Assembly (NCBI RefSeq): GCF_027622945.1
Contig: NZ_JAPZVQ010000008.1
Coordinates: 164,891 to 228,890 of the forward strand
Origin: Glycomyces lechevalierae
GTDB taxonomy: Bacteria; Actinomycetota; Actinomycetes; Mycobacteriales; Micromonosporaceae
DNA length: 64,000 bases
Direction: 5' to 3'
Numbering within the stretch: position 1 is the first letter of the stretch; each line of letters opens with the position of its first letter. The notes beneath the pieces are model-generated. The model did not search any database, was not told the origin of the DNA, and worked only from the letters and a program-made list of their open reading frames with translations. The position numbers were made by a program, and so were the translations under genes. Shown here one piece after another: positions 35,230 through 46,615 of this stretch.

Positions 35230-36780
35230 ATGCAACCCGCACCCCGAGCAGTCGCAGTGGGGGTCGACCTCGGGTCGTCGACCACGACGGTGTCGACCCG
35301 CCGCAGCGATCACCGGGCCGAGTCCGGGGAGGCCGAAGCGGGCACCGCGCGCTTCGAGCCTCCGCGGGCCGACGGCGCGGCCGATCCTCCCGTGGACGAG
35401 CCCGCGCTCGTGGTGCTAGCTGTGCCCGCGACCTGGAGTTCGACCCGTCGTCGGGCGCATCTCGAGGCGGCCGCGAACGCCGGGTTCGACGCGTCCTTCC
35501 TCGTGTCCGAGCCTGAGGCGGCCGCGCGGCAGTACCTCGAAGACGAAGGGCGCGAAGCGGATTCGGATGCGCTGTTCGTCGTCTGCAATATCGGTGCGGG
35601 ATCCTGCAACGTCGGCGTCGTCCGCCGCGAGGGCGACCATTACTCGATCGAGGCCGCGACGAGCGCTGACGACATCGGCGGGCGCGAGTTCGACCGGCTC
35701 CTGCTCGAGCACCTGGCGAGCCGATACCGCCAGGCCGCCCCCGAGTTCTGGGCGCGCGCGGGGGACCCGGCCGAGACCGCGCTGCGAGCCGAGGTGCTCG
35801 ACGAGGTCAGGCGCGCCCGCGAGTACCTGACCGACCACCCGGCCGTGACCGTCTCGCTGCCCGGGCTCGCGCGCGACCTGCGTCTGACCAGGGAGGACGT
35901 CGACCAGTGCCTCATGCCGGCGATCCTGCGGACCGTCGGCCTGGTCGAGGACGCGATGCGGGACGCGGCGGTGGAGGTCGACCGGGTCCAGGGCCTGCTG
36001 CTGGTCGGCGGCGTGAGCCGGATGCCGCTGGCCGCGACCGTGCTCGGGCATCATCTCGGCGTCGAGCCCGTGCGGCCCGACCTGCCGGATCTGGTGGTCG
36101 CCGAAGGCGCGGCGCTCGCCGGGCTCGCCCGGATACGAAGCGCCGCTGGGGAGGCGCCCGAAGACACCTCGCGGTTCACCCGGTTGCACGCGAGTCCCGA
36201 TGTGCTGGTGACGGCGATGGTGGTCGTCATCCTGGTCGCCTCCGTCGTAGGTACCGTGCTGCTCAATCGCGGCGGTCCGGACACCGCGCTGGAAGGGGAC
36301 GTCGTCCTGCAGTCCAGTCCCGCGACCGTCGATGAAACGGCCGAAGTCGAGACTGAGGCCGAGACCGAGTCGGCCGCTCCGACGGATGCCGAGGACTCCG
36401 GCGAGCCGGTGGCGTCGGAGCATCCTGAGTCCGAAGACGACGAAGGCTCCGCCTCGGCGGCGGCGGCCTCGCCGACGCCGTCGAGTCCTGCTTCGGATCC
36501 TGGTTCGAGTCCCACGCCGTACGGGCCCCCTGCCTCGGACCAGGAGGCCGCCACAACGGAAGTGCCCGATGTGGTCGGGGAGACGGTCGCCGACGCGAAG
36601 CGGACGCTTGCCGCCGCGGGGTTCACCAATATCGCGGTCCAAGGGGATCGCCGGGATTCGGAAGGTCCCGGCTACCGCAATTGCGAGGTCACCGGGCAGA
36701 CGCCGGGCGGCGGTTCGCAGAGCGACCGCGACGCGCCGATCAGTTTGGAGTACGTGTACGTCGGCTCTGATTCGTGCTGA
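35230..36780 (+). CDS. Hsp70-like membrane protein with C-terminal PASTA domain
   Basis: 516 aa. The N-terminal part is an Hsp70/actin-type ATPase: VGVDLGSSTTTV (phosphate 1), VVCNIGAGSCNVGVV (phosphate 2), LLLVGGVSRMPLAATVL (adenosine). Between phosphate 1 and VLAVPATWS only ~45 residues are present, against about 100 in DnaK, so subdomain IA/IB is shortened. A membrane helix (about 317-339, TAMVVVILVASVVGTVLL) is followed by an acidic, S/P/T-rich linker and a PASTA domain (VPDVVGETVADAKRTLAAAG, about 440-510) outside the cell. A link to cell-wall sensing is inferred from PASTA. ATG is leaderless. Confidence 0.8.
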   Translation: MQPAPRAVAVGVDLGSSTTTVSTRRSDHRAESGEAEAGTARFEPPRADGAADPPVDEPALVVLAVPATWSSTRRRAHLEAAANAGFDASFLVSEPEAAARQYLEDEGREADSDALFVVCNIGAGSCNVGVVRREGDHYSIEAATSADDIGGREFDRLLLEHLASRYRQAAPEFWARAGDPAETALRAEVLDEVRRAREYLTDHPAVTVSLPGLARDLRLTREDVDQCLMPAILRTVGLVEDAMRDAAVEVDRVQGLLLVGGVSRMPLAATVLGHHLGVEPVRPDLPDLVVAEGAALAGLARIRSAAGEAPEDTSRFTRLHASPDVLVTAMVVVILVASVVGTVLLNRGGPDTALEGDVVLQSSPATVDETAEVETEAETESAAPTDAEDSGEPVASEHPESEDDEGSASAAAASPTPSSPASDPGSSPTPYGPPASDQEAATTEVPDVVGETVADAKRTLAAAGFTNIAVQGDRRDSEGPGYRNCEVTGQTPGGGSQSDRDAPISLEYVYVGSDSC

Positions 36781-36792
36781 GCGGCGGGAAGA

Positions 36793-36835
36793 GGACCGGG
36801 CCCCCTCCGGTCGCGGAGAGGGCCTCGGTCCTTGC
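36793..36835. terminator. Hairpin between the Hsp70-like gene and the hydrolase gene
   Basis: AGGACCGGGCCC and GGGCCTCGGTCCT form an imperfect stem between convergent stops; a bidirectional terminator is likely. Confidence 0.55.
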
Positions 36836-36841
36836 GGTGGT

Positions 36842-38336
<1,495 letters not shown>

Positions 38337-38364
38337 GCCCTGGCCGGATGTCGTACCGGGTTCC

Positions 38365-38377
38365 TATGCTCTTGGGC
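38365..38377 (+). promoter_or_regulatory. Leaderless promoter of the chromosomal DUF4132 gene
   Basis: TATGCT (38365-38370) is followed by 7 nt and GTG at 38378; this decided the start. Confidence 0.45.
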
Positions 38378-41300
38378 GTGAACGGAACTGATCCCTCGAA
38401 CGCCGCGCCCGACGAAGACCGCGTGGCGGTCCGCGACGAGTGGCGCGAGCATTTCCTTGAATGGCGCGGCCTTGAATGGCGCGGACGCGGCACGCCGCAG
38501 CCGGTGGCCATCGATCCCGCTGGGCCGCAATGGCTCAAGGCGCTCTACAAGGAGCACGCCGACGACCTCGAACAGGCGATCAGGGACCTCGCGGTCCCCG
38601 CGTACGAGCCGGCGATCCGGGCCGGGATGGCCGGGGATCCGGACCCGCAGGGCGCGGCGCTGGCCCTGGTCCTCCTCGGGCTCGCGGCCGGCGGCTTGTA
38701 CGAGGTCGAGGACCGCGGCCGGGACGCCCTGGTCGCCGAGCACGGCCCGGCCTTCGCCTGCCAGGTCATGGTCGAGATGATCGGCCACCAGGTGCACTGG
38801 TGGGCGGGCTCGCGGAACCGCTCGCGGAGCGCGAGGATCGAGGTGCCGAACGTGCACCACCTGGCGCTCACGAACTCGCACCTGCGGCGGATCCGCCCGC
38901 TCCGCTCCCTCCTTGCGGCCCTTCCGGAAGCGGAGTACGCCGAGGTGCGCGAGGCGATCGCGCAGCAGCGCGACAGCGACGCGAAGAAGTTCGCCGCCGC
39001 CCTGCTCATGCCCGACCAGGAGGATTGGGTCCGCGAAGCGTGCGACCTCCACAGTGGATCTCGATACGAGCGGTCCGGCTACGACCTGATATGGGCGATG
39101 GTCTCCACCTCGGAGCAGGCCGAACGGGCGGGCGCGCGTGTCCTCGGCTCCTACGGCGCCATCGACGCCCGGATCGCCCTGGTGGTCGACGCGCTCGGTG
39201 CCGACGCCCTCCCCGTCCTGCTGAACACCCTCCAGTCCGAGGACCGGCCCACGACCGAGACCCGCGAACTCCTCCTGGACGCCATCAGCCGCCTGCCCTC
39301 CGACGCGGCCGTCTCGTACCTCCTCGGGGAGACCACGAACCCGCTCGCCCTCGCCGCGGCCGAGCAGGCGGCGCAGCGGTTCCCGCTCCGGGCCCTGCGC
39401 GCCGTCGCGGCCATGGCGCCGAACACCCCCGCCGCCTCCAGGCCCCGCCTCGCCGGGTTCGCCCGCGCGAACGGCCTGCTCGACAGGGTCGCCGAGTTGA
39501 GCGAGACCGACCAGGAGCGGATCGCCGAGCTGACCCGCCGGCGCCATCCCGTCGCCGAGACGGTCCCGGCCGTGTACGCCGACCTCCCATGGGCGCCCTA
39601 CGCCAAGCCGACGAAGCGCGAACCGCTGGTGCTCACCCCGCCCGCGACCGACGAACTGCGCTGGGCCCCAGGCGAACGCGACGAGTGGCTCCAGACCTCC
39701 GAGTACCGGAGCTACTACACCCAGGAATCCCACTGGACGAGCTACTGGGGCTCGGTGACCGGCCCCGAGGACTGGGTCTTCAACGAGCTCATCGCCTACG
39801 GCCCCGAGGACCGCGCCCGCACCGCACTGGCCAAATGGGACGGTGCGACCGCCTCGCTCGGGACCGGCACGCTCCAGGCGATCCTCGCCCGCTTCGGCGA
39901 CGAGGCCGCGCCGCCCGTGATGCCCCTGCTCAAACGCAGATCATCGCACCGGGCCGCCATGATGCCCTTCGTGAACCGCGACGCCGCGCGGCTCGCGGCG
40001 GGCTGGCTCAAGCGCTCGAACGACCGCGCCACCGCGAAGGCCTGGCTCGACCGGCACGCCGCCGACGCCGCCGCGCTCCTCATCCCGGACGCCGTGGGCA
40101 AGGACGCCAAGCTCGCCAAGGCCGCGCTCGACGCCCTCAGGTACCTCGACAGGTCCGTTGTGGACGAGCAGGCGGCGGTCTACGGGGACGCCGCCGCCGC
40201 GGCCGTCGCCGCGCTGCTCGACGCCGACCCGCTCGACCCGCAGGTGCGCGTCCCGAAGCCGGCCAAGTGGGCCGATCCGGCGCTGCTCCCGCAGGTGCTC
40301 CTCGCCGACCGCGCTGCGGCCCTTCCGGATGCGGCGGTGCTCGCGCTCATGACCGCGCTGGCGATCGACGACGGCGAGCGGCCGTACGCGGGCGTGGACC
40401 TCCTCGCGGCCGAGTGCGATCCGATCTCGCTGACGGCGTTCTCGTGGGGGCTGTTCGAGCTGTGGCTCGCGGCGGGGTCGCCGTCGAAGGACGCGTGGGC
40501 GATGGACCAGTTGCGGCGCTTCGCCGACGACCACGCCGTGCGGCGGCTGACCGCGCTCATCAAGGAGTGGCCCGGCCAGAGCCAGAACCGCAAGTCCGTG
40601 CGGGGCCTGGAGATCCTGGGCGGGGTCGGCTCCGAGGCCGCCCTGCGGGCCGTGCACGGCATCGCGCAGAAGGCGAAGTTCAAGGCGCTCAAGAAGACCG
40701 CCACCGAGCAGATCGAGGTGATCGCCGAGCGGCTGGCGCTCACGCTCGACCAGTTGGGCGACCGCCTCGTGCCCGACTTCGGGCTCGCCGGGGACTCCCT
40801 CGTGCTCGATTACGGGCCGCGCACCTTCACGATCAAGTTCGACGAGTCGCTCAAACCGTATGTCCTGGACGACGAGGGGAAGCGCCGCGCGAGCGCGCCG
40901 AAGCCCAACGCGAAGGACGACCCCGAGCTCGCGCCGCCCGCGTACGAGCGGTTCGCCGCGCTGCGCAAGGACCTCAAGGCCACGGCCGCCGAGCAGGTCA
41001 AGCGCCTCGAAGCGGCCATGGGGAGCGGCCGCACCTGGAGCAGCGCGGAGTTCCGCGAGTTCCTGGTCGACCACCCGCTCATGTGGCACCTCTCGAGCCG
41101 CCTCGTCTGGCAGGCCGACGGCGCCGCGTTCCGCCTCGCCGAGGACCGCACCTTCGCCGACGTCGAGGACGAGCCGTTCGAGCTGCCCGAGGACGCGAGC
41201 GTGCGCCTGGCGCACCCGCTCACCCTGGGGGACCAGGTCGACGAGTGGGCCACGGTGTTCAGCGACTACGAGATCCTGCAGCCGTTCGACCAGCTCGGCC

Positions 41301-41641
41301 GGCCGGCCTACGAACTGTCCGAAGAGGAGCGCAAGGCCGGACGGCTCACGCGCTTCGAAGGCGTGAAGGCCGGCGGCGGGCCGCTCATCGGCCTGCTCAA
41401 CCGGGGCTGGAAGTTCGGCGGGCCCGCCACGCGCGGCGGCTACGGCCTCTACCGCGAGTTCCCCGAGGGCGGGTACGTGTACCTGGATTCGGCGCCCGGG
41501 GTCCACCCCGGCTACGGGTACGACAACAACACCGAGCAGACGCTCGAGACCGTCGAACTGGTGCTGCCCGAAGGGGAGGCGATCGATCCGGTCGCGATCT
41601 CCGAGATCCTGCTGGTGATCGCGCGGCTCACCCGCTCATAG
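38378..41641 (+). CDS. DUF4132 domain protein, chromosomal copy
   Basis: 1087 aa. Same layout as the product of 13093-16401: a long helical N-terminal part (LRSLLAALPEAEYAEVREAI, SYLLGETTNPLALAAAEQAA) and the DUF4132 core (SAPKPNAKDDPELAPPAYER, LKATAAEQVKRLEAAMGSGR, HPLMWHLSSRLVWQAD), then a C-terminal domain ending EILLVIARLTRS. Function unknown; the family includes MolR. The two copies are clearly related along the full length. GC content and third-position bias fit the host. Overlapping frames on both strands are shadows. Confidence 0.82.
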   Translation: MNGTDPSNAAPDEDRVAVRDEWREHFLEWRGLEWRGRGTPQPVAIDPAGPQWLKALYKEHADDLEQAIRDLAVPAYEPAIRAGMAGDPDPQGAALALVLLGLAAGGLYEVEDRGRDALVAEHGPAFACQVMVEMIGHQVHWWAGSRNRSRSARIEVPNVHHLALTNSHLRRIRPLRSLLAALPEAEYAEVREAIAQQRDSDAKKFAAALLMPDQEDWVREACDLHSGSRYERSGYDLIWAMVSTSEQAERAGARVLGSYGAIDARIALVVDALGADALPVLLNTLQSEDRPTTETRELLLDAISRLPSDAAVSYLLGETTNPLALAAAEQAAQRFPLRALRAVAAMAPNTPAASRPRLAGFARANGLLDRVAELSETDQERIAELTRRRHPVAETVPAVYADLPWAPYAKPTKREPLVLTPPATDELRWAPGERDEWLQTSEYRSYYTQESHWTSYWGSVTGPEDWVFNELIAYGPEDRARTALAKWDGATASLGTGTLQAILARFGDEAAPPVMPLLKRRSSHRAAMMPFVNRDAARLAAGWLKRSNDRATAKAWLDRHAADAAALLIPDAVGKDAKLAKAALDALRYLDRSVVDEQAAVYGDAAAAAVAALLDADPLDPQVRVPKPAKWADPALLPQVLLADRAAALPDAAVLALMTALAIDDGERPYAGVDLLAAECDPISLTAFSWGLFELWLAAGSPSKDAWAMDQLRRFADDHAVRRLTALIKEWPGQSQNRKSVRGLEILGGVGSEAALRAVHGIAQKAKFKALKKTATEQIEVIAERLALTLDQLGDRLVPDFGLAGDSLVLDYGPRTFTIKFDESLKPYVLDDEGKRRASAPKPNAKDDPELAPPAYERFAALRKDLKATAAEQVKRLEAAMGSGRTWSSAEFREFLVDHPLMWHLSSRLVWQADGAAFRLAEDRTFADVEDEPFELPEDASVRLAHPLTLGDQVDEWATVFSDYEILQPFDQLGRPAYELSEEERKAGRLTRFEGVKAGGGPLIGLLNRGWKFGGPATRGGYGLYREFPEGGYVYLDSAPGVHPGYGYDNNTEQTLETVELVLPEGEAIDPVAISEILLVIARLTRS

Positions 41642-41643
41642 CG

Positions 41644-41683
41644 TCAGGGGATCCCCGGGGCCGCGGCCCCGGGGATCCCCTGA
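41644..41683. terminator. Strong palindromic bidirectional terminator
   Basis: TCAGGGGATCCCCGGGGCC (41644-41662) and its exact complement (41665-41683) are separated by 2 bp, between convergent stops. Confidence 0.8.
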
Positions 41684-41699
41684 CCTCGGTTGTCCCCGT

Positions 41700-42635
41700 T
41701 CAGATCCCGGCGTTCGGGGCCAGTGCCTCGAGTTCTTCCCACAGCGACTCGGGGATCTCGACCTCGAGCAGCGCGATGGTCTCGGCCGCGCGCTCGGGCT
41801 TGGAGATGCCGACCACGGTGGAGTCGACGAGCGGCGAGCGGGTCGAGAACTGCAGCGCGGCCGCGATGAGCGGCACCCCGGCGCGCTCGCATGCCTCGGC
41901 CATCGCGAAAGCGGCCGCGGCGATGGACTCGTCTCGTTCGCCGTAGCAGTACTTCGGCTGCTGCGCAGGGCCTTTGGCGAGCATCCCGCCGCCGTACGGG
42001 GCGGCGTTGAGGACGCCGAGGCCGTCCGCGCGGGCCTTCGTGAACAGCTCCTCGGCCTCGCGGTTGAGCAGCGTGTACCGGTTGTGGTTGAGCACGAGGT
42101 CGAACTCGCCGGTCTCGAGGTACCGCTGGCTGACCTGCACGTCGCCCGAGGCGACCGCGAGGTGGTCGGCCACCCCGGACTCGCGGATCTCGATGAGCGC
42201 TTCGAGCGCGCCGCCGGGCGCGAAGCCGTCCTGCTTCATGAACTCGGGGTCGTGCAGGGCGAGGATCGGCAGGTGGTCGACGCCGAGCCGCTCCAGGCTC
42301 TCCTCGAGCGAGCGGCGCACCCGGTCGCCCGAGTAGTCGCCGGTCTCCGGGTCGGCGTCCACTTTGGTCTGGAGGACGAAGCCCTCGGGCAGGCCGCCGC
42401 GGCGCCGGATGGCCTCGCCGATGCGGCGTTCGGACAGGCCGTCCTTGCCGTAGTTGTTGCCGGTGTCGAGGTAGTTCACCTCGCTGTCGAAGACCGCGAG
42501 GATCGTCTGGACGGCCCGTTCGTCGTCGACTTCGTACCCGTACACCGCGTCGAACCCGGCGAGGGTGCTGGTGCCGATGCACAGGGGCGTGACTTCGAGG
42601 CCGGTCCGGCCGAGGGTGTTGCGCTGCATCATCAT
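41700..42635 (-). CDS. Aldo/keto reductase
   Basis: 311 aa. It has the AKR barrel marks YLDTGNNYGKDGLSERRIGEAI (catalytic Asp and Tyr), FVLQTKVDADPETGDYS (Lys), LALHDPEFM (His), and ISKPERAAETIALL for NADPH binding. It resembles the D-threo-aldose or L-fucose dehydrogenase subgroup, which oxidises or reduces sugars; the sugar isomerase-like genes next door fit that. Three in-frame ATGs begin the protein; the first is taken. Confidence 0.85.
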   Translation of the reverse strand: MMMQRNTLGRTGLEVTPLCIGTSTLAGFDAVYGYEVDDERAVQTILAVFDSEVNYLDTGNNYGKDGLSERRIGEAIRRRGGLPEGFVLQTKVDADPETGDYSGDRVRRSLEESLERLGVDHLPILALHDPEFMKQDGFAPGGALEALIEIRESGVADHLAVASGDVQVSQRYLETGEFDLVLNHNRYTLLNREAEELFTKARADGLGVLNAAPYGGGMLAKGPAQQPKYCYGERDESIAAAAFAMAEACERAGVPLIAAALQFSTRSPLVDSTVVGISKPERAAETIALLEVEIPESLWEELEALAPNAGI

Positions 42636-42831
42636 CCGTTCGTCTTGAAATCGGTGCTCGAGTCGAGCCGGGCGGTGAGGGCGGAGCGCCCGGAGCGCCG
42701 GGCGCCGTCGCGCGAGGGTCGGATTCCGGCGCGGACGGGGGTTCCCGAGACCGGACGGCGAGCCACTGGCGCATCATCCGTCACGCCACCAGTGAACCAC
42801 ACGCCCGCGGCGAGCAGGTACCTTCGAGTGG

Positions 42832-42960
42832 GTGCTGCCGCAGGAGCCGAACACGGAGGCCGACTTGGACGACTACCTCGAACACGACGCCGACGTGCCG
42901 TCGCCGCACTGCGCGACGTTCGGCGGGGACCTGCCCGGCTCGCCCCGGTGCGACCGTTGA
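42832..42960 (+). CDS. Candidate 42-aa small protein
   Basis: The frame runs from GTG (42832) to TGA (42958-42960): MLPQEPNTEADLDDYLEHDA then a short C-terminal part with two cysteines. TACCTT lies 7 nt before the GTG, the leaderless pattern seen at other genes here. Its stop overlaps a possible TTG start of the next gene (TTGA), as if coupled. No similarity is known to me; it could be a real small protein or an upstream leader. Confidence 0.4.
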   Translation: MLPQEPNTEADLDDYLEHDADVPSPHCATFGGDLPGSPRCDR

Positions 42961-43802
42961 CGCGCAAGCTCGGCGTCAACACCTGGGTCTGGGTCTCGCC
43001 GCTCGACGACGAGGCCCTGGCCCGGCTCGCGCCCATGGTCCGCGACTGGGGGTTCGACACGATCGAACTGCCCGTCGAGTCACCCGGCGACTGGGACCCC
43101 CAGCGCGCCGGCGAACTCCTGCAGGGCCTCGGGCTCGACGCGACCGTGGTGCTCGTGATGGGCCCCGGCCGCGAGCTCGTGGCCGCCCCGCGCGCTGTCA
43201 TCGCCGAGACCCAGGACTACCTCCGCCGCGTCGTCGACGCGGCGGTCGCCGTGGGCTCCAAGGTGATCGCCGGGCCCGCGTACGCCTCCGTCGGCCGCAC
43301 CCGGCGCATCGAGGACCGGCCCGCCGCCTACCGCGAACTGCGGGCGAACCTGGCGCCGGTCGCGGACTACGCGGCCGAACGCGGCGTCACCGTCGCCGTG
43401 GAACCCTTGAACCGCTACGAGACCAGCCTGGTCAACACCGTGGACCAGGCACTGGACGCATTGGACGGACTGGCGGGAACCGCACTGGCCCTTGACGTCT
43501 ACCACATGAACATCGAGGAGACCGACCTCCCGGCGGCCATCATCCGCGCCGGGGACCGGATCGGGCACGTACAGGTCTGCGGCAACGACCGGGGCTCCCC
43601 GGGCCGCGACCACCTTGACTGGCGTTCCCTCCTGCACGCGCTCGACCTGGCCGGATACCCCGGCCCGCTCGTGATCGAGTCGTTCACCTCGCACAATGCC
43701 ACCATCGCGACGGCCGCCTCGATCTGGCGGCCGCTCGCATCGAGCCAAGACGCCCTCGCCGTCGACGGACTCGCCTATCTGAGGAGTCTCACCGATGCCT
43801 AG
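42948..43802 (+). CDS. Sugar phosphate isomerase/epimerase (TIM barrel), ketose 3-epimerase-like
   Basis: 284 aa. It starts with [12 protein letters not shown] and has [29 protein letters not shown] (metal Glu), [12 protein letters not shown] (Asp and His), [15 protein letters not shown] and PLVIESFT (Glu). This is the D-psicose/D-tagatose 3-epimerase type of AP endonuclease 2 fold. The GTG at 42948 and TTG at 42957 are both possible. It overlaps the next gene by 8 bp, so they form an operon with related but distinct functions. Confidence 0.82.
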   Translation: MRPLTRKLGVNTWVWVSPLDDEALARLAPMVRDWGFDTIELPVESPGDWDPQRAGELLQGLGLDATVVLVMGPGRELVAAPRAVIAETQDYLRRVVDAAVAVGSKVIAGPAYASVGRTRRIEDRPAAYRELRANLAPVADYAAERGVTVAVEPLNRYETSLVNTVDQALDALDGLAGTALALDVYHMNIEETDLPAAIIRAGDRIGHVQVCGNDRGSPGRDHLDWRSLLHALDLAGYPGPLVIESFTSHNATIATAASIWRPLASSQDALAVDGLAYLRSLTDA

Positions 43803-44796
43803 ACCGATCACGCTGTTCACCGGCCAGTGGGCCGACCTGCCGTTCGAGGAGGTGTGCCGGCTCGCCGCCGAATGGGGGTACGACGGCCTCGAAGTGGCCT
43901 GTTGGGGCGACCACCTCGACGTCGTGCGGGCCGCCGAGGACGACGACTACGTGGCCGAGCGCAAGGCCCTGCTCGACAAGCACGGCCTCGGCCTCTGGAC
44001 GATCTCGAACCACCTTGTGGGCCAAGCGGTCTGCGACGACCCGATCGACGACCGCCACCGCGCGATCGTGCCGTCCCGCGTGTGGGGCGACGGCGAGCCC
44101 GAAGGGGTCCGCCGGCGCGCCGCCGAGGAGATGAAGGCGACCGCGCGCGCCGCCGCGAAGCTCGGCGTCGACACCGTCGTCGGCTTCACCGGCTCGGCCG
44201 TGTGGAAGTACTTGGCGATGTTCCCGCCGGTCGCGGAGTCCGTGATCGAGGCGGGCTACGACGACTTCGCGGCGCGCTGGAACCCGATCCTCGACGTGTT
44301 CGACGAGGTCGGCGTCCGGTTCGCGCACGAGGTGCACCCCTCGGAGATCGCCTACGACTACTGGTCGACGCACCGCGCGCTCGAAGCCGTCGGGCACCGC
44401 GAGGCGTTCGGGCTCAACTGGGACCCGAGCCACATGGTGTGGCAGGACATCGACCCGGCCGCGTTCCTGTGGGACTTCCGCGAGCGGATCTACCACGTGG
44501 ACTGCAAGGACACCCGCAAGCGCTTCGACGGCCGGAACGGGCGCCTCTCCTCGCACCTGCCGTGGGGCGACGCCCGGCGCGGCTGGGACTTCGTGTCCAC
44601 GGGCCACGGCGACGTGCCCTGGGAGGACTGCTTCCGGGTGCTCAACGCGATCGGCTACACCGGCCCGATCTCGATCGAGTGGGAGGACGCGGGCATGGAC
44701 CGCCTGCGCGGCGCCCCTGAAGCCCTCGAGTACGTGCGGAACCTGAACTTCGACAAGCCGGACGCCTCGTTCGACGCCGCGTTCAGCTCCGAATAG
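43795..44796 (+). CDS. Sugar phosphate isomerase/epimerase-like TIM barrel protein
   Basis: 333 aa. It has the same fold as its neighbour: [34 protein letters not shown] (metal Glu), [15 protein letters not shown] (Asp, His), [13 protein letters not shown] and [11 protein letters not shown] (Glu). It resembles the xylose isomerase-like proteins that occur with sugar or inositol catabolic enzymes. The ATG lies inside the end of the previous gene. The aldo/keto reductase is adjacent on the other strand; together they suggest a small rare-sugar pathway, but no transporter is present. Confidence 0.8.
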   Translation: MPRPITLFTGQWADLPFEEVCRLAAEWGYDGLEVACWGDHLDVVRAAEDDDYVAERKALLDKHGLGLWTISNHLVGQAVCDDPIDDRHRAIVPSRVWGDGEPEGVRRRAAEEMKATARAAAKLGVDTVVGFTGSAVWKYLAMFPPVAESVIEAGYDDFAARWNPILDVFDEVGVRFAHEVHPSEIAYDYWSTHRALEAVGHREAFGLNWDPSHMVWQDIDPAAFLWDFRERIYHVDCKDTRKRFDGRNGRLSSHLPWGDARRGWDFVSTGHGDVPWEDCFRVLNAIGYTGPISIEWEDAGMDRLRGAPEALEYVRNLNFDKPDASFDAAFSSE

Positions 44797-44803
44797 GACG
44801 AAT

Positions 44804-44857
44804 CCCCGGGCCGCGTGGCTCATGTGCGGCTCGCACCGCCGAGGCCGCGGCCCGGGG
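44804..44857. terminator. Terminator between the isomerase-like gene and the membrane protein gene
   Basis: CCCCGGGCCGCG (44804-44815) pairs with CGCGGCCCGGGG (44846-44857), with an inner hairpin in the loop, between convergent stops. Confidence 0.7.
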
Positions 44858-44867
44858 CTCTCGCGTT

Positions 44868-46229
44868 CTACGCGAAGGCGAACAGCGGCGGGAAGACCAG
44901 CACCACGACCCACGCCCAGGCGGCGTACACCGGCACGTAATCGGTCTGCCAACGCTCGAGCCGCGCGAACTTCTTGCGGCCCTTCACGAGCGACCAGTAC
45001 AGCCAGGCCGTCCAGGCCAGGTTCGCGAACAGGACCAGGTTCTCGCCGAGCGCGGCGCTCTTGTTCGGCGTGAACCCGAACTCGGTGATGCGGCCGGTGA
45101 TCGCGACGAGCACGAGCACGTCGATGAGCAGGGCGCTCACCACGAGCGCGAGCTGCATCCAGTCGAAGAACCCGGCCGGCGCGCCCGGGTCGCGGGCCGA
45201 GATCGAGTACAGGACCAGGGCGAGCACGACCACCAGCAGCAGGTCGAACAGGATGAGCATGTCCCGTTCGACGTCGATCGCGTTGGTGGTCACGGCGATC
45301 GCGACGAGCACGGCCACGAGGGTCACCGCGAACAGGGGCGTGAACACGCGGGTGAGCACGGGCGCCATGTTCTCGACGACGCTCTGCTTCGCCTCGACGA
45401 GCCAGGCCGCGACGACCACGGCGGCCGCGCCGCCGCAGGGGACGAGCCATTCGCTGATGAACACCTCGGCGTCGATCCCGATGGCGTTGAACGTGCCCAC
45501 GGTGATCGCGGCGAGGACGCCGCCGCCCATGCAGATGAGCACGAAGTAGATGAACCACTCGCCGCTGAAGCGGATGAAGTCCATGCGCTTCTGGCCCGAG
45601 CGCCATTCCCCTGCGGCGTAGGCGATCCCGACGACGAGCCACAGCGCGAGCGGCAGGTGGATTGAAGTGAGCACTATGGACTGGGAGTCCTCGTCGAGCG
45701 GATACGCGTTGGTGGCCACCGCCCCGAGTGCGAACAGCCCGACCAGCGCGATCACGGTGCCGCGGTGCACCTTGCGGCGCACCGCGAAGTACACCGCGAG
45801 CGGCGCGAGCACGAGCAGGCCGAGGTTCCTGACGTAGAACGCCGGGTCGTCGTCGAGTCCGAGCCCGAACAGGGCCGGGAGCTTGACCGCCAGCACCGCG
45901 AGGGCCGCGCAGGCGACCATGACGAGCAGGCCGCGGCGCCGCTCGGCCGCGGCGGACGCGTCCTCGTCCGTGAGCACGAGCTGCTTCCAGAGCCGGTCGG
46001 AGTGCTCGCGGGCGAACTCGCGGGAGAGCTCGTCCATGCGGCCCATGCGCTTCACGGCGATGAGGAAGGCCTCGTCGGGCCGCAGGCCGGTCTCGGTGAG
46101 GTCGGCGACGCGCTCGCGGAGGTGGTCCTCCAGCTCGTCGACATCGGCGCCGCTGACGGCGCGGCGGCGGAGCATGTAGGCGCGCCATTCGGCGATCTGC
46201 GCCTCGAGCTCGGTGTCGTTCCCGGTCAT
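44868..46229 (-). CDS. Multi-pass membrane protein with permease-prefix-like N-terminus
   Basis: 453 aa. The N-terminal ~70 residues (WRAYMLRRRAVSGADVDELEDHLRE, GLRPDEAFLIAVKRMG) match the permease prefix domain found on FtsX-like or DUF1700-like proteins. About ten membrane helices follow. Substrate and role are unknown. The ATG is 1 bp beyond the PadR stop, so the two genes form an operon. PadR regulators commonly control an adjacent membrane protein of this kind. Confidence 0.75.
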   Translation of the reverse strand: MTGNDTELEAQIAEWRAYMLRRRAVSGADVDELEDHLRERVADLTETGLRPDEAFLIAVKRMGRMDELSREFAREHSDRLWKQLVLTDEDASAAAERRRGLLVMVACAALAVLAVKLPALFGLGLDDDPAFYVRNLGLLVLAPLAVYFAVRRKVHRGTVIALVGLFALGAVATNAYPLDEDSQSIVLTSIHLPLALWLVVGIAYAAGEWRSGQKRMDFIRFSGEWFIYFVLICMGGGVLAAITVGTFNAIGIDAEVFISEWLVPCGGAAAVVVAAWLVEAKQSVVENMAPVLTRVFTPLFAVTLVAVLVAIAVTTNAIDVERDMLILFDLLLVVVLALVLYSISARDPGAPAGFFDWMQLALVVSALLIDVLVLVAITGRITEFGFTPNKSAALGENLVLFANLAWTAWLYWSLVKGRKKFARLERWQTDYVPVYAAWAWVVVLVFPPLFAFA

Positions 46230-46230
46230 G

Positions 46231-46599
46231 TCACGCCTCCAGCGCGGGCGGGGCGAGCGGCGCGATCGACCGCGTGGCCTTCCAGATGTCTTGCAGCGCT
46301 TCGGTGACGGCGTCCCACTGCTTGCGCTGCTCGGCCAGCTCGCGCAGGCCGTCAGGGGTGATGGCGTAGTACTTGCGCCGCCGCCCGCCGTCGGGGGTGC
46401 GCCAGGTGGACTCGACGTAGCCGAGCCGCTCGAGGCGGTGGAGGAGCGGGTAGAGCAGGCCTTCGGTCCATTCGAGGCGGCCGCCGGAGCGCTCGGCGAT
46501 CGCCTTGAGGATGGCGTAGCCGTAGCTCTCCTCCTCGGCGAGGATGCCGAGGACCAGGGGCGTCGCCGAGGCGGCGACGAGGTCTTTGGCGATGTGCAT
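46231..46599 (-). CDS. PadR-family regulator
   Basis: 122 aa. It has the winged helix with LVLGILAEEESYGYAILKAI, then LEWTEGLLYPLLHRLERLGYVESTW and GGRRRKYYAITPDGLRELAE, the PadR signature. It probably represses its own operon with the membrane protein; an imperfect inverted repeat lies upstream. Confidence 0.9.
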   Translation of the reverse strand: MHIAKDLVAASATPLVLGILAEEESYGYAILKAIAERSGGRLEWTEGLLYPLLHRLERLGYVESTWRTPDGGRRRKYYAITPDGLRELAEQRKQWDAVTEALQDIWKATRSIAPLAPPALEA

Positions 46600-46615
46600 G
46601 AGGGGTGCCTCCTAA

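Noticed and set aside
38476..41946. Very long open frame of 1156 codons overlapping the chromosomal DUF4132 gene
   Set aside because: It is an alternative frame of the DUF4132 gene, rich in R, A, P and G as expected from high-GC shadow frames, and has no recognisable domain.
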